Part shown: positions 40,821-48,493 of the stretch, piece by piece
How the letters are laid out: each line of letters begins with the position of its first letter
How positions within the stretch are numbered: position 1 is the first letter of the stretch
NCBI GenBank assembly: GCA_903958045.1
Contig: CAJBRT010000127.1
Location: 1-48,493 of the forward strand
Source: an uncultured Bacteroidota bacterium
GTDB taxonomy: Bacteria > Bacteroidota > Bacteroidia > Chitinophagales > Chitinophagaceae
DNA length: 48,493 nt
Reading direction: 5' to 3'
Made by a program: the position numbers and the translations under genes
The notes under the pieces: model-generated
Seen by the model: the letters and a program-made list of their open reading frames with translations, nothing else
Told to the model about the DNA's origin: nothing
The model's database searches: none

Positions 40821-43259
40821 ATGGAAATGTCAAAACCTGTTCGTGTCTTTTGGCGCATCTTTTTTTGGAGTATGGGTGGCCTAGGCCTTTTTTTACTCAT
40901 GATTAACTTTGGATGGTTGGGCAGCATGCCTTCTATCGATGATATCGAAAACCCAACGGCATCACTTGCGAGTCAGGTATATGCGCAGGATGGTACACTC
41001 ATGGGAAAATTTTATTTAGAAGACCGTATTAATGTACAATACAAAGACATCAGTAAGCATGTTGTGAATGCGCTTGTTGCTACCGAAGACGAACGTTTTT
41101 ATGACCATAAAGGTATTGACCCACGCTCACTTGGTAGAGCCCTGTTTTTTTTAGGTAGCGAAGGTGGTGCGAGTACCATTACCATGCAAACGGCAAAAAA
41201 TTTATTCACCAATAACTGGAGTACAAGTAATATTTTACTTCGAATGATTCAAAAAATCAAGGAATCATTGATTGCCATCAAACTCGAAAGAAATTTTACC
41301 AAAGAAGAAATTATCACCCTCTATTTAAATACGGTTGCATTTGGAGACAATGTATTTGGCATTAGAAATGCTGCTAAAACATTTTTTCAAAAAGAGCCAG
41401 ACCGCTTAAATGTGCAGGAATCGGCGGTACTGATTGGTATGTTAAAAGGAGCCACGCTTTACAACCCTCGCCGCAATCCAAAATTGGCACTCGATAGACG
41501 CAACACGGTACTCAGTCAAATGGTACGCAACAATTATTTACCGGAGGCAGAAGCAGCAAAACTAAAATTAACCCCTATTGAGCTCAATTATAAAAAGCTT
41601 GATGAGTCGGCAGGATTGGGGCCTTATTTTAGAATGATACTTGGCGAAGAATTAAAAAAATGGTGCAAAGAAAACACCAAACAAAATGGCGACAACTACA
41701 ACCTCTACCGCGATGGTTTAAAAATTTATACCACCATCAATCCGCGCATGCAACAGTACGCAGAGGAAGCAGTGGGTAAACATATGAACTACCTACAAAA
41801 AATATTTAACACCCAAGCCAATATCAAAGACGGAAGTATTTGGAAAGGATACGAAAATGTACTTCAAAACTCAATGAAGCAATCGGACCGTTGGCGCAAC
41901 TTACAAAACGAAGGACTTGACGAAGAAGAAATTAAAAAAACATTTTCTGAAAAAGTAAACATGCGCATTTTTACTTGGAACGATGCGCGTGAAAAAGACA
42001 CGGTGATGACACCTTATGATTCTATCAAGTACCACCGTCAAATGTTGCAAGCAGGTTTTATGGTAATGGATCCACTAACCGGAGAAGTAAAAGCATGGGT
42101 AGGTGGCATTGGATTTAAGAGTTTCAAATACGACCACGTTAATATCAATACCAAAAGACAAGTGGGCTCTACTATGAAGCCCCTACTCTATAGTTTAGCA
42201 ATTGAAGAAGCAGGTTTTACACCCAACACAACGGTGTATGATCAACAACAAAGTTTTGGTAGCTATGGGCTCGTTCCTGCCACAGGTAAATCATGTACCG
42301 GCCAGTCGATGCCAATGGCGGCAGCACTTGCACAATCACGCAACTGCGCCTCTGCATATATTTTAAAACAATTAGATACCGAAGGCAATAATAGCGCTAA
42401 ACGTTTGGTTGAATTTTTAAAGCGCACCGACATTACTGCAAATATTGATCCATATCCATCTATTGCGCTGGGCTCTTGTGAAATATCATTGTTTGAAATG
42501 ATGCAAAGCTACAGCATGTTTCCGGGTAAAGGATTTAATGTAAAGCCCATGTACATTACACGTATCGAAGATAGAAATGGAAATGTGCTAGCAACCTTTA
42601 CGCCAAAAAGAAAAGAAATTATTAGTGAAGTAACGGCCTACTCTGTTGCAAAAATGATGGAAGGTGTGATGCGCGCAGGAACAGGACGCGGCATGTGGAG
42701 TTATGTACCTGATATGGCCATTGCAGGAAAAACAGGAACCACCAATGAAAATAGTGATGGTTGGTTTATAGGTTATACACCTCAACTTATTGCAGGTGGA
42801 TGGGTGGGTGCCGACGACCGTTTTATTCATTTTAATAAAGAGAGCGCTTGGGGTCAAGGAGGTAGAGCTGTCTTACCAATTTGGGGTTACTTTTTTGGTA
42901 AAGCCGCCGCAGATGCCAACTGTGGGATAGATACCAAACTCACGTTTAGTAAACCTGATATGGTGGAAAATGAAATTATGCTAGACTACTTGAATAATAC
43001 GGCGCCCGTATTAGGAGCCGAAAGTGAAGATTTAGGGACCGGTACAGAAGGTGATTACGAAGTGCCCCTAAATATTAAAGCCGAAGACATTGCGCCTGAA
43101 TCTCAAAAAGCAACGGACACAAAACCGTTAACAGATCCTAAACCTTCCGATCCTAAAAAAACATCGCCGCCTGCTGTGGTAACAAAACCAATAGACAAAC
43201 CCCAAGATAAACCGGCTGACAAACCAAAAGCAGTGCTTCCCAAAAAAGGAGGAAATTAA
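40821..43259 (+). CDS. mrcA: Penicillin-binding protein 1A (bifunctional)
   Basis: An 812-residue class A PBP that polymerises and crosslinks peptidoglycan. It has a membrane helix at about 12-32 and a GT51 glycosyltransferase domain with the catalytic Glu89 in TEDERFYDH and GASTITMQTAKN. The transpeptidase domain has S450-x-x-K in GSTMKP, S506-R-N508 and K637-T-G. Residues ~250-400 form the linker. A Pro/Lys-rich tail of about 50 residues ends the protein. It is likely co-transcribed with the TPR gene. The family often includes such low-complexity tails. Confidence 0.94.
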   Translation: MEMSKPVRVFWRIFFWSMGGLGLFLLMINFGWLGSMPSIDDIENPTASLASQVYAQDGTLMGKFYLEDRINVQYKDISKHVVNALVATEDERFYDHKGIDPRSLGRALFFLGSEGGASTITMQTAKNLFTNNWSTSNILLRMIQKIKESLIAIKLERNFTKEEIITLYLNTVAFGDNVFGIRNAAKTFFQKEPDRLNVQESAVLIGMLKGATLYNPRRNPKLALDRRNTVLSQMVRNNYLPEAEAAKLKLTPIELNYKKLDESAGLGPYFRMILGEELKKWCKENTKQNGDNYNLYRDGLKIYTTINPRMQQYAEEAVGKHMNYLQKIFNTQANIKDGSIWKGYENVLQNSMKQSDRWRNLQNEGLDEEEIKKTFSEKVNMRIFTWNDAREKDTVMTPYDSIKYHRQMLQAGFMVMDPLTGEVKAWVGGIGFKSFKYDHVNINTKRQVGSTMKPLLYSLAIEEAGFTPNTTVYDQQQSFGSYGLVPATGKSCTGQSMPMAAALAQSRNCASAYILKQLDTEGNNSAKRLVEFLKRTDITANIDPYPSIALGSCEISLFEMMQSYSMFPGKGFNVKPMYITRIEDRNGNVLATFTPKRKEIISEVTAYSVAKMMEGVMRAGTGRGMWSYVPDMAIAGKTGTTNENSDGWFIGYTPQLIAGGWVGADDRFIHFNKESAWGQGGRAVLPIWGYFFGKAAADANCGIDTKLTFSKPDMVENEIMLDYLNNTAPVLGAESEDLGTGTEGDYEVPLNIKAEDIAPESQKATDTKPLTDPKPSDPKKTSPPAVVTKPIDKPQDKPADKPKAVLPKKGGN

Positions 43260-43268
43260 ATAGTGCGG

Positions 43269-44282
43269 TTAAAGCGCTTTATTGACAAAATTAAAATTCA
43301 GGGATAACTGATGAAACATATTGCGCTGGTAAAAACCGGTAGCGTAATTGATATGTAATTTTTGCATGAGCACCGCTACACCAAAAGTTACCCCATTAAG
43401 CCCATTGGTGATATTGTAACCATTTAAAGATTGTCTGCGCAGCACATTGTACCCAAGATTGCAATGTATATTTTCGTTCACCGTTAACTGTGCTCCTAAC
43501 ACCACGTGCGACATCATTTTTTCAATGCTTGAAAATTTTTTGCCAGACTCTGACATAATAAATGAGGTATCGGTACCGATTAAATTAAAGCGTTGAAGTT
43601 GCTGCAAGGTGAGTGAAAATTGCAGTGGCGCATCTGCTAATTTTTTAGAGATGCCTGCATTTATTTCAAAAGGAAGTTCTTCTTCTACAGCGCCAGCATA
43701 CGCATTTAATTGTGTTCCCATATTGGTTACCACTACTCCTGCTTGGATGCCAGCAGCTTCATCAAAATAAGTGAGTGACGCGTCAACTGCAAGTGCAGTT
43801 GAACGGTATAATCCGTAATTAGAATGAATGAATTTTGCAGCAGCACCCAGCCACCATTTTTCTTTATACTGTTTACTGGTACCTAATTGAACTGCAAAAT
43901 CGGAAGGGCGGTACATGCCAAGTAAATTACCAGCAGCATCTGTTTGATCAATGCTTCCATAATTTACATATTGAATTCCGAGGCCTATATTTTGCGCACC
44001 AATAGTGTAACCAGCCATACAACTGTACTGATTAATCCCTGCAAGTAAACTTGCAAATGAAGTAGCGACCTGGCCATGATGCGCGGGCCTTAGCAGTGAA
44101 GGGTTAGAAAACCCTGCTGCTACATTGTTTCCGATGAGTGAAACATTAGATCCTCCCAGTGCAGCAACTTCTGCGGTAGCCGGATTTTTTAAAAAACTAA
44201 ATACCGGATTACCGCCTTGTGTTTGCGCAAAAGCATGCACTACTCCAACCCATAAAAAAACAAAGAGTAAACGGGCGCGCAT
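43269..44282 (-). CDS. porQ: Type IX secretion system protein PorQ
   Basis: A 337-residue outer-membrane beta-barrel with a signal peptide ending in AFAQ (residue 20). It matches PorQ, a T9SS component implicated in surface processing of secreted proteins together with PorU/PorV/PorZ. Family-typical features are FSFLKNPATAEVAALGG with GNNVAAGFSNPSLL near the N-terminus and MYRPSDFAVQLG in the centre, resembling the FadL-like PorV fold. It begins 23 bp after lon on the same strand and converges with the PBP1A gene. Confidence 0.82.
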   Translation of the reverse strand: MRARLLFVFLWVGVVHAFAQTQGGNPVFSFLKNPATAEVAALGGSNVSLIGNNVAAGFSNPSLLRPAHHGQVATSFASLLAGINQYSCMAGYTIGAQNIGLGIQYVNYGSIDQTDAAGNLLGMYRPSDFAVQLGTSKQYKEKWWLGAAAKFIHSNYGLYRSTALAVDASLTYFDEAAGIQAGVVVTNMGTQLNAYAGAVEEELPFEINAGISKKLADAPLQFSLTLQQLQRFNLIGTDTSFIMSESGKKFSSIEKMMSHVVLGAQLTVNENIHCNLGYNVLRRQSLNGYNITNGLNGVTFGVAVLMQKLHINYATGFYQRNMFHQLSLNFNFVNKAL

Positions 44283-44305
44283 AGTTCAGGTGTAATTATT
44301 TTAAA

Positions 44306-46708
44306 TTAAACAAGTGCAAGGTCAATAACCTGCTGCATTGTTTTTACATAATGAAAAGTTACTCCTTTAATAAATGCTTTATCAATTTCGTTAACATCTT
44401 TTTCATTTTGCGCACACAAAATGATTTCTTTTAAGCCAGCTCTTTTAGCAGCCAATACCTTTTCTTTAATACCCCCTACCGGTAACACCTGACCACGAAG
44501 GGTAATTTCTCCAGTCATGGCTAAATAGGATTTTACTTTTTTACCCGTAAACGCAGAGGTTAAAGAAGTAAGCATAGTGATACCCGCACTCGGACCATCT
44601 TTGGGCGTAGCACCCTCTGGAACGTGCACGTGAATATTCTTTTTAGCAAACACCGCTGGATCGATGCCGTATTTTTTTGCGTTGGCTTGTAAATAACTTA
44701 ACGCGGTAGTGGCACTCTCCTTCATCACATTACCTAAATTACCGGTAAGCTTTAACTCGCCATTGCCTTCACTTAAAATAGTTTCAATAAATAAAATATC
44801 GCCACCCACATAGGTCCAGGCAAGACCCACAGCCACACCTGGCATATTGGCCAACTTATAAATTTCGTTGCTATAACGTGCTTGCCCCAGTATTTTTTCG
44901 ATATCTGGCGCCGTCAAAGTTGTTTTTACTTTGTTTTTAGTCGCATATTCTTTGGCCTGAAAACGCATGACACTAGCCAGCTGACGATCAAGTTCACGCA
45001 CGCCACTTTCTCTGGTATAGTTTTCAATAATTTTTTCAAGGACCTTATCGGCAATTTTAAAATTCACTTTTTCGAGACCATGCGCTTCTTTTTGCTTGGG
45101 CACGAGGTGCTTTTTAGCGATTTCTACCTTCTCTTCTACGGCGTAGCCACTGAGGTCAATAATTTCGAGGCGGTCACGAAGGGCCGGCTGAATATTTTGA
45201 ATATTATTAGCAGTAGCAATAAACAACACTTTTGAAAGGTCGTATTCGAGTTCGAGGTAATTGTCGTAAAAATTGCTGTTTTGCTCCGGATCCAATACTT
45301 CAAGTAGCGCCGATGAAGGATCGCCACGGTGGTCAGCCCCTATTTTATCTATTTCATCCAGAATCATAACCGGATTTGAAGACTTACATTTTCTAATATT
45401 TTGAAGAATACGGCCCGGCATTGCCCCAATATAGGTTTTGCGGTGACCCCTAATTTCACTTTCGTCGTGTAACCCGCCCAGGCTCAAACGCACATATTTA
45501 CGACCAATGGCATGCGCGATAGACTTACCAAGCGAAGTTTTACCAATACCCGGAGGGCCTAAAAAGCACAAAATGGGGCTTTTCATGTCGCCTTTTAGCT
45601 TTAAAACGGCTAGATATTCGAGGATACGACTCTTAATTTTTGCCATACCGTAATGATCGTGATCCAGTACTTTTTTTGCATTTTTAAGGTCATAATTATC
45701 GGAAGTATAGCTGTCCCATGGAAGGTCGAGCATTAAATCGAGGTGATTGTACACCACCGAATAATCGGGGGTGGTTGGGTGCATACGCTCCAGTTTGGCC
45801 ACACCCGTGTCAAAGGCAGCTTTTGCAGCTTCCGGCCATTTCTTGCCTTCGGCCTTCTTTTTCATCTCCGCAATTTCACGCTCGTTGGTATCACCCCCAA
45901 GCTCGTCTTTGATGCTCTTTAATTGCTGCTGTAAAAAGTAATCCCGTTGTTGTTTATCCAGCTCGGTTCTGGTTTTATTGGTCACTTTATTTTTAAGTTC
46001 CGCAAACTGAAGCTCTTTTTGCAGAATTAAAATTAAACTTTCAGCTCTTTCGTTTATATCATTGATTTCCAATAACTTTTGCTTTTCAGAAATATCACTA
46101 TTTAAGTTAGAACTTACAAAATTTATGAGAAAAGAAGGGTTTTCGATGCTCTTTAAAATGATCCCCGCCTCTGTTGGAAGATTAGGCGACAGCTGAATAA
46201 TTTGTGTGGCCAGGTCTTTAATGCTGCTTACAATAGCCGCAAAATCATCCCCCTCTGGGTTAGCGTCTTCTTCAAATAATTTGATACTCGCCTTAAAATA
46301 AGGATCGTCGGTGAGCATAGAAACCAGCTCAAATCTTTTTTTACCCTGAATTATAATGGTAGTGCCACCATCTGGCATTTTAATAAGCTTGATGATTTTG
46401 GCCACCGTACCCACGCTGCATAAATCAGTAGCAACCGGCTCCTCAATGTTGGCATCTTTTTGAGACACGACCCCAATAAGCTTGTCGGCTTTATAAGCGT
46501 CATTGACCGCCTTAATGCTTTTATCCCTCCCTACGGTAATTGGCAAAACCACCCCTGGAAACAATACCGTATTGCGCAGTGGCAAAATGGCAAGCTCTGA
46601 AGGTATCACCATATTTTTATCCTGTTCAGACTCCTGCTCATTCATTGGTATGATGGGCATAAAGTCTGTATCCTCTTCTGATCTAAAAAACATGTTCTCT
46701 TTTATCAT
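44306..46708 (-). CDS. lon: ATP-dependent protease Lon
   Basis: An 800-residue Lon-A protease that degrades misfolded and regulatory proteins in the cytoplasm. The N-terminal substrate-binding domain (about 35-235) is followed by an AAA+ module with Walker A GPPGIGKTS and Walker B MILDEID. The C-terminal protease domain has catalytic Ser707 in KDGPSAGIT and Lys750 in GGIKEK. The leader contains a GC-rich hairpin (46732-46748) 23 nt upstream of the ATG. An in-frame ATG six codons in (MFFRSEED) is a possible alternative start. Confidence 0.97.
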   Translation of the reverse strand: MIKENMFFRSEEDTDFMPIIPMNEQESEQDKNMVIPSELAILPLRNTVLFPGVVLPITVGRDKSIKAVNDAYKADKLIGVVSQKDANIEEPVATDLCSVGTVAKIIKLIKMPDGGTTIIIQGKKRFELVSMLTDDPYFKASIKLFEEDANPEGDDFAAIVSSIKDLATQIIQLSPNLPTEAGIILKSIENPSFLINFVSSNLNSDISEKQKLLEINDINERAESLILILQKELQFAELKNKVTNKTRTELDKQQRDYFLQQQLKSIKDELGGDTNEREIAEMKKKAEGKKWPEAAKAAFDTGVAKLERMHPTTPDYSVVYNHLDLMLDLPWDSYTSDNYDLKNAKKVLDHDHYGMAKIKSRILEYLAVLKLKGDMKSPILCFLGPPGIGKTSLGKSIAHAIGRKYVRLSLGGLHDESEIRGHRKTYIGAMPGRILQNIRKCKSSNPVMILDEIDKIGADHRGDPSSALLEVLDPEQNSNFYDNYLELEYDLSKVLFIATANNIQNIQPALRDRLEIIDLSGYAVEEKVEIAKKHLVPKQKEAHGLEKVNFKIADKVLEKIIENYTRESGVRELDRQLASVMRFQAKEYATKNKVKTTLTAPDIEKILGQARYSNEIYKLANMPGVAVGLAWTYVGGDILFIETILSEGNGELKLTGNLGNVMKESATTALSYLQANAKKYGIDPAVFAKKNIHVHVPEGATPKDGPSAGITMLTSLTSAFTGKKVKSYLAMTGEITLRGQVLPVGGIKEKVLAAKRAGLKEIILCAQNEKDVNEIDKAFIKGVTFHYVKTMQQVIDLALV

Positions 46709-46731
46709 GATATCTGGGTCAAATTGTCACA

Positions 46732-46748
46732 ACGGGCCGGAGGCCCGT
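46732..46748 (-). promoter_or_regulatory. GC-rich hairpin in the lon leader
   Basis: ACGGGCC pairs with GGCCCGT around a three-base loop, a perfect 7-bp, nearly all-GC stem in otherwise AT-rich DNA. It lies 23 nt upstream of the lon ATG and has no U-tract, so it is more likely a leader structure or protein-binding site than a terminator. Confidence 0.5.
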
Positions 46749-46792
46749 CTCTAATCTATTGCACATAGAACTAAACAATATTGATGCCAAGC

Positions 46793-46829
46793 TGGTACAA
46801 GCATAGAAAACCGGTACAAACTGGCACAA
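46793..46829. repeat. Three short direct repeats near the lon upstream region
   Basis: TGGTACAA (46793-46800), CGGTACAA (46812-46819) and TGGCACAA (46822-46829) share a GG-ACAA core. They lie between the lon leader hairpin and the terminator of the small lipoprotein gene. Confidence 0.35.
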
Positions 46830-46836
46830 AAAAAAA

Positions 46837-46859
46837 TCCTCACGACTTTGTCGTGAGGA
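46837..46859 (-). terminator. Intrinsic terminator after the small lipoprotein gene
   Basis: TCCTCACGAC with GTCGTGAGGA is a perfect 10-bp stem with a three-base loop. On the minus strand it is followed by nine T residues, the strongest terminator seen in the window. Confidence 0.93.
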
Positions 46860-46897
46860 CCTTCTTGCAAGAAGTATATGTTTTATAACAAATACGA

Positions 46898-47071
46898 CTA
46901 GTGAGCAGCAGCAGTTGTATCAACAGCAGTTGTGTCAGCAGTTGCAGTTGTGTCAACAGCTACAGCAGCAGTGTCAACAGTTGCAGTTGTGTCAGCAGCA
47001 GCATCTTTGTTTTCACCAGAGTTACATGCTACGAAAGCTACTACAGCTAAGATTGCGAATACTTTTTTCAT
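46898..47071 (-). CDS. Small lipoprotein with DTTA repeats
   Basis: A 57-residue protein below usual length cut-offs. It begins MKKVFAILAVVAFVAC, a signal peptide with a candidate lipidation site at Cys16 (FVAC, a permissive lipobox), followed by NSGENKD. The rest is low-complexity Asp-Thr-Thr-Ala repeats: DTTATVDT, VDTTATADTTA and VDTTAAAH. Supporting it as a real gene are an exact TTTG-N19-TATCTTTG promoter upstream and a strong intrinsic terminator downstream. A longer plus-strand frame in the same place is a mirror of the repetitive codons. Function is unknown; the acidic, threonine-rich tail could be a surface-exposed spacer. Confidence 0.82.
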   Translation of the reverse strand: MKKVFAILAVVAFVACNSGENKDAAADTTATVDTAAVAVDTTATADTTAVDTTAAAH

Positions 47072-47102
47072 TGTACTTGTTTTTTGAGTTAATAATTGTG
47101 CG

Positions 47103-47133
47103 CAAAGATAGGGTTCAGATTCAAATTGACAAA
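47103..47133 (-). promoter_or_regulatory. Complete Bacteroidota-type promoter of the small lipoprotein gene
   Basis: On the minus strand TTTG (47130-47133), 19 bases, then TATCTTTG (47103-47110). Both the -33 and -7 elements and their spacing match the phylum consensus exactly, the only such complete match I found here. The ATG is 31 nt from the -7 element. Confidence 0.7.
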
Positions 47134-47149
47134 TTTTTTGCCCTATATT

Positions 47150-48463
47150 TTATTTTTTTCTAAAGTATATACGAATTGGCACCCCCTTGAAATTAAAGCT
47201 ATTCCTAAGCTGGTTTTCGAGGTAATTACGGTACGGCGACTTGATATCTTCGGGGTAATTGGTAAAAAAGGCAAAAGATGGCACCGGTGTAGGTAACTGA
47301 GTTATATATTTAATTTTTACCGTATTTCCTCTAACCACTGGAGCATGATACGCTGCAACGGCTTTTAACATCACTTCATTTAACTGAGAGGTAGGTATTC
47401 TTCGGCGCTTGCTTTCAAATACTTCTAACCCACTTTCAATGGCTTTAAAGATCCTAGTTTTCTCTTTTGCTGAAATAAATAAGATAGGCACATCTGTAAA
47501 TGGCGCTAATTTTTGCTTCAAGTTTTTCTCGTAGTCACGTGCTGTATTCGTCTCTTTTTCAACGAGATCCCACTTATTTACAAGTACAACCACACCCTTT
47601 CCTTTGCGGGCAGCTAAACTAAAAATAGTGATATCTTGTCCGGTCACACCCTTATGGGCATCGATCACAATAAAGCAAACATCGGCTTCATCCATAGCCT
47701 TCACAGCCCTGATAATGGAGTAAAACTCGAGGTCATCCTTTTCTTTCGACTTCTTTCTAATGCCCGCCGTATCAATTAGTATAAATTCTTTCTGAAATAG
47801 ATTGTAATGGGTGTGAATGGTATCACGCGTGGTACCCGCAATATCACTTACAATGGTTCGCTCCTCACCTACAAGTGCATTGAGAAGCGACGACTTACCT
47901 ACATTGGGCTGACCAATAATAGCAAACTTAGGGATGTCAGAACCTGATATTTCCACTTCGGCATCGTCTGGCTTAATTTCGGCACAAATAGCATCCATTA
48001 AGTCTCCGGTACCACTACCTGAAATACTAGACACAAAAAAGTTGTGTTCGAAACCCATACCATAAAATTCGGTAGCTTCTAGCTCTCTTGTTCCATTATC
48101 CACTTTGTTTACGACCACATAAACCGACTTTGGGGTACGTCTTAACATATCCGCCATAGCGTCATCCAAATCGGTAATGCCAGTAGCCACGTCTACCATA
48201 AAAATAATGGCGTTGGCTTCTTCCATGGCAATTTTAACCTGCTTTCTTATTTCGGTTTCAAACATATCGGAAGAATCTGGCACAAACCCACCCGTGTCTA
48301 CTAGGTTAAAACTTTTACCATTCCACTCCGTTACACCGTACTGACGATCTCTGGTTACCCCACTTATATCGTCTACAATAGCTTTACGCTGCTCCAACAG
48401 GCGGTTAAAAAACGTACTCTTACCTACGTTTGGCCTTCCAACAATTGCGACTGTATAGCTCAT
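47150..48463 (-). CDS. der: GTPase Der (EngA)
   Basis: A 437-residue ribosome-assembly GTPase with two tandem G domains and a C-terminal KH-like domain. The first G domain has GRPNVGKST (9-17), DTGG (56-59) and NKVD (119-122); the second has GQPNVGKSS (184-192), DTAG (231-234) and NKWD (296-299). The KH-like part ends with PSYRNYLENQLR-like residues and GVPIRIYFRKK. Der acts in 50S subunit maturation. Its stop is 78 bp from the small lipoprotein ATG on the same strand, without a clear terminator of its own. Confidence 0.97.
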   Translation of the reverse strand: MSYTVAIVGRPNVGKSTFFNRLLEQRKAIVDDISGVTRDRQYGVTEWNGKSFNLVDTGGFVPDSSDMFETEIRKQVKIAMEEANAIIFMVDVATGITDLDDAMADMLRRTPKSVYVVVNKVDNGTRELEATEFYGMGFEHNFFVSSISGSGTGDLMDAICAEIKPDDAEVEISGSDIPKFAIIGQPNVGKSSLLNALVGEERTIVSDIAGTTRDTIHTHYNLFQKEFILIDTAGIRKKSKEKDDLEFYSIIRAVKAMDEADVCFIVIDAHKGVTGQDITIFSLAARKGKGVVVLVNKWDLVEKETNTARDYEKNLKQKLAPFTDVPILFISAKEKTRIFKAIESGLEVFESKRRRIPTSQLNEVMLKAVAAYHAPVVRGNTVKIKYITQLPTPVPSFAFFTNYPEDIKSPYRNYLENQLRNSFNFKGVPIRIYFRKK

Positions 48464-48493
48464 AATATATTTGTAAAATAGTTAAAATAAATA

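Noticed and set aside
44882-45235. A 117-residue plus-strand frame inside lon
   Set aside because: Phe-rich antisense of a conserved AAA+ region; no independent support.
46915-47163. A plus-strand 82-residue frame rich in Gln, Leu and Cys
   Set aside because: It is the mirror of the DTTA-repeat codons of the minus-strand lipoprotein gene; it lacks promoter, signal peptide or family match, and its composition is that of a repeat read in the wrong frame.
1-48493. CRISPR arrays, insertion sequences, integrases, toxin-antitoxin or defence systems
   Set aside because: No regular repeat-spacer pattern, transposase-like protein or terminal inverted repeat is present; the genes are conserved core or envelope functions.

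Overview
The window looks like a chromosomal segment of an aerobic member of the Bacteroidota, most likely Chitinophagaceae or a close relative. The evidence is several recurring lineage markers: the type IX secretion protein PorQ, a PorW/SprE-like TPR protein, DUF4270 and DUF5686 proteins, a GSCFA-domain protein, an AtpZ/AtpI protein, two TonB-dependent receptors, a half-length glycogen-synthase-like protein, Bacteroidota-type promoters (TAnnTTTG at -7, TTTG at -33) and no Shine-Dalgarno dependence. Placement below phylum level is inference. The DNA is AT-rich and densely coding, with no tRNA, rRNA, insertion sequence, prophage, integrase or CRISPR array. No gene-free stretch exceeds 300 bases; the longest is 5146-5374.

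Layout. 1-5145: start of a probable iscX, a 2Fe-2S ferredoxin, an alpha/beta hydrolase, DNA topoisomerase I and a fatty-acid desaturase. 5375-8789: a SirB1-like protein, O6-methylguanine methyltransferase, cytidine deaminase and signal peptidase I. 8916-15019: two TonB-dependent receptors around pyruvate dehydrogenase E1 beta. 15167-20063: purC, the tRNA hydroxylase TrhO, a DUF5686 protein and a small membrane protein. 20074-25583: a penicillin-acylase-family enzyme, MiaE, GSCFA, RlmB and a Nudix hydrolase. 25667-31008: metK, DUF4270 lipoprotein, glycogen-synthase-like protein, flippase-like membrane protein and RfaE2. 31116-36580: a LytS/LytTR two-component pair, an S8 protease, YceI and sucC. 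36675-44282: SprT-like, two ATP-synthase-accessory-like membrane proteins, a small coiled-coil membrane protein, PorW/SprE-like TPR protein, PBP1A and PorQ. 44306-48463: Lon, a previously easy-to-miss 57-residue DTT-repeat lipoprotein, and the GTPase Der.

Most genes are conserved housekeeping or envelope functions and I see no clear new multi-gene defence or metabolic system. The observations most worth a second look are: the small lipoprotein at 46898-47071, which has the best promoter and terminator in the window; four genes whose -7 promoter element abuts the start codon, suggesting leaderless mRNAs; a terminator stem that contains the next gene's -7 element; a perfect 26-bp AT palindrome in the divergent glgA-like/flippase region; a GC-rich hairpin in the lon leader; the pdhB-TonB receptor operon; and the ATP-synthase accessory block that is not followed by atpB.
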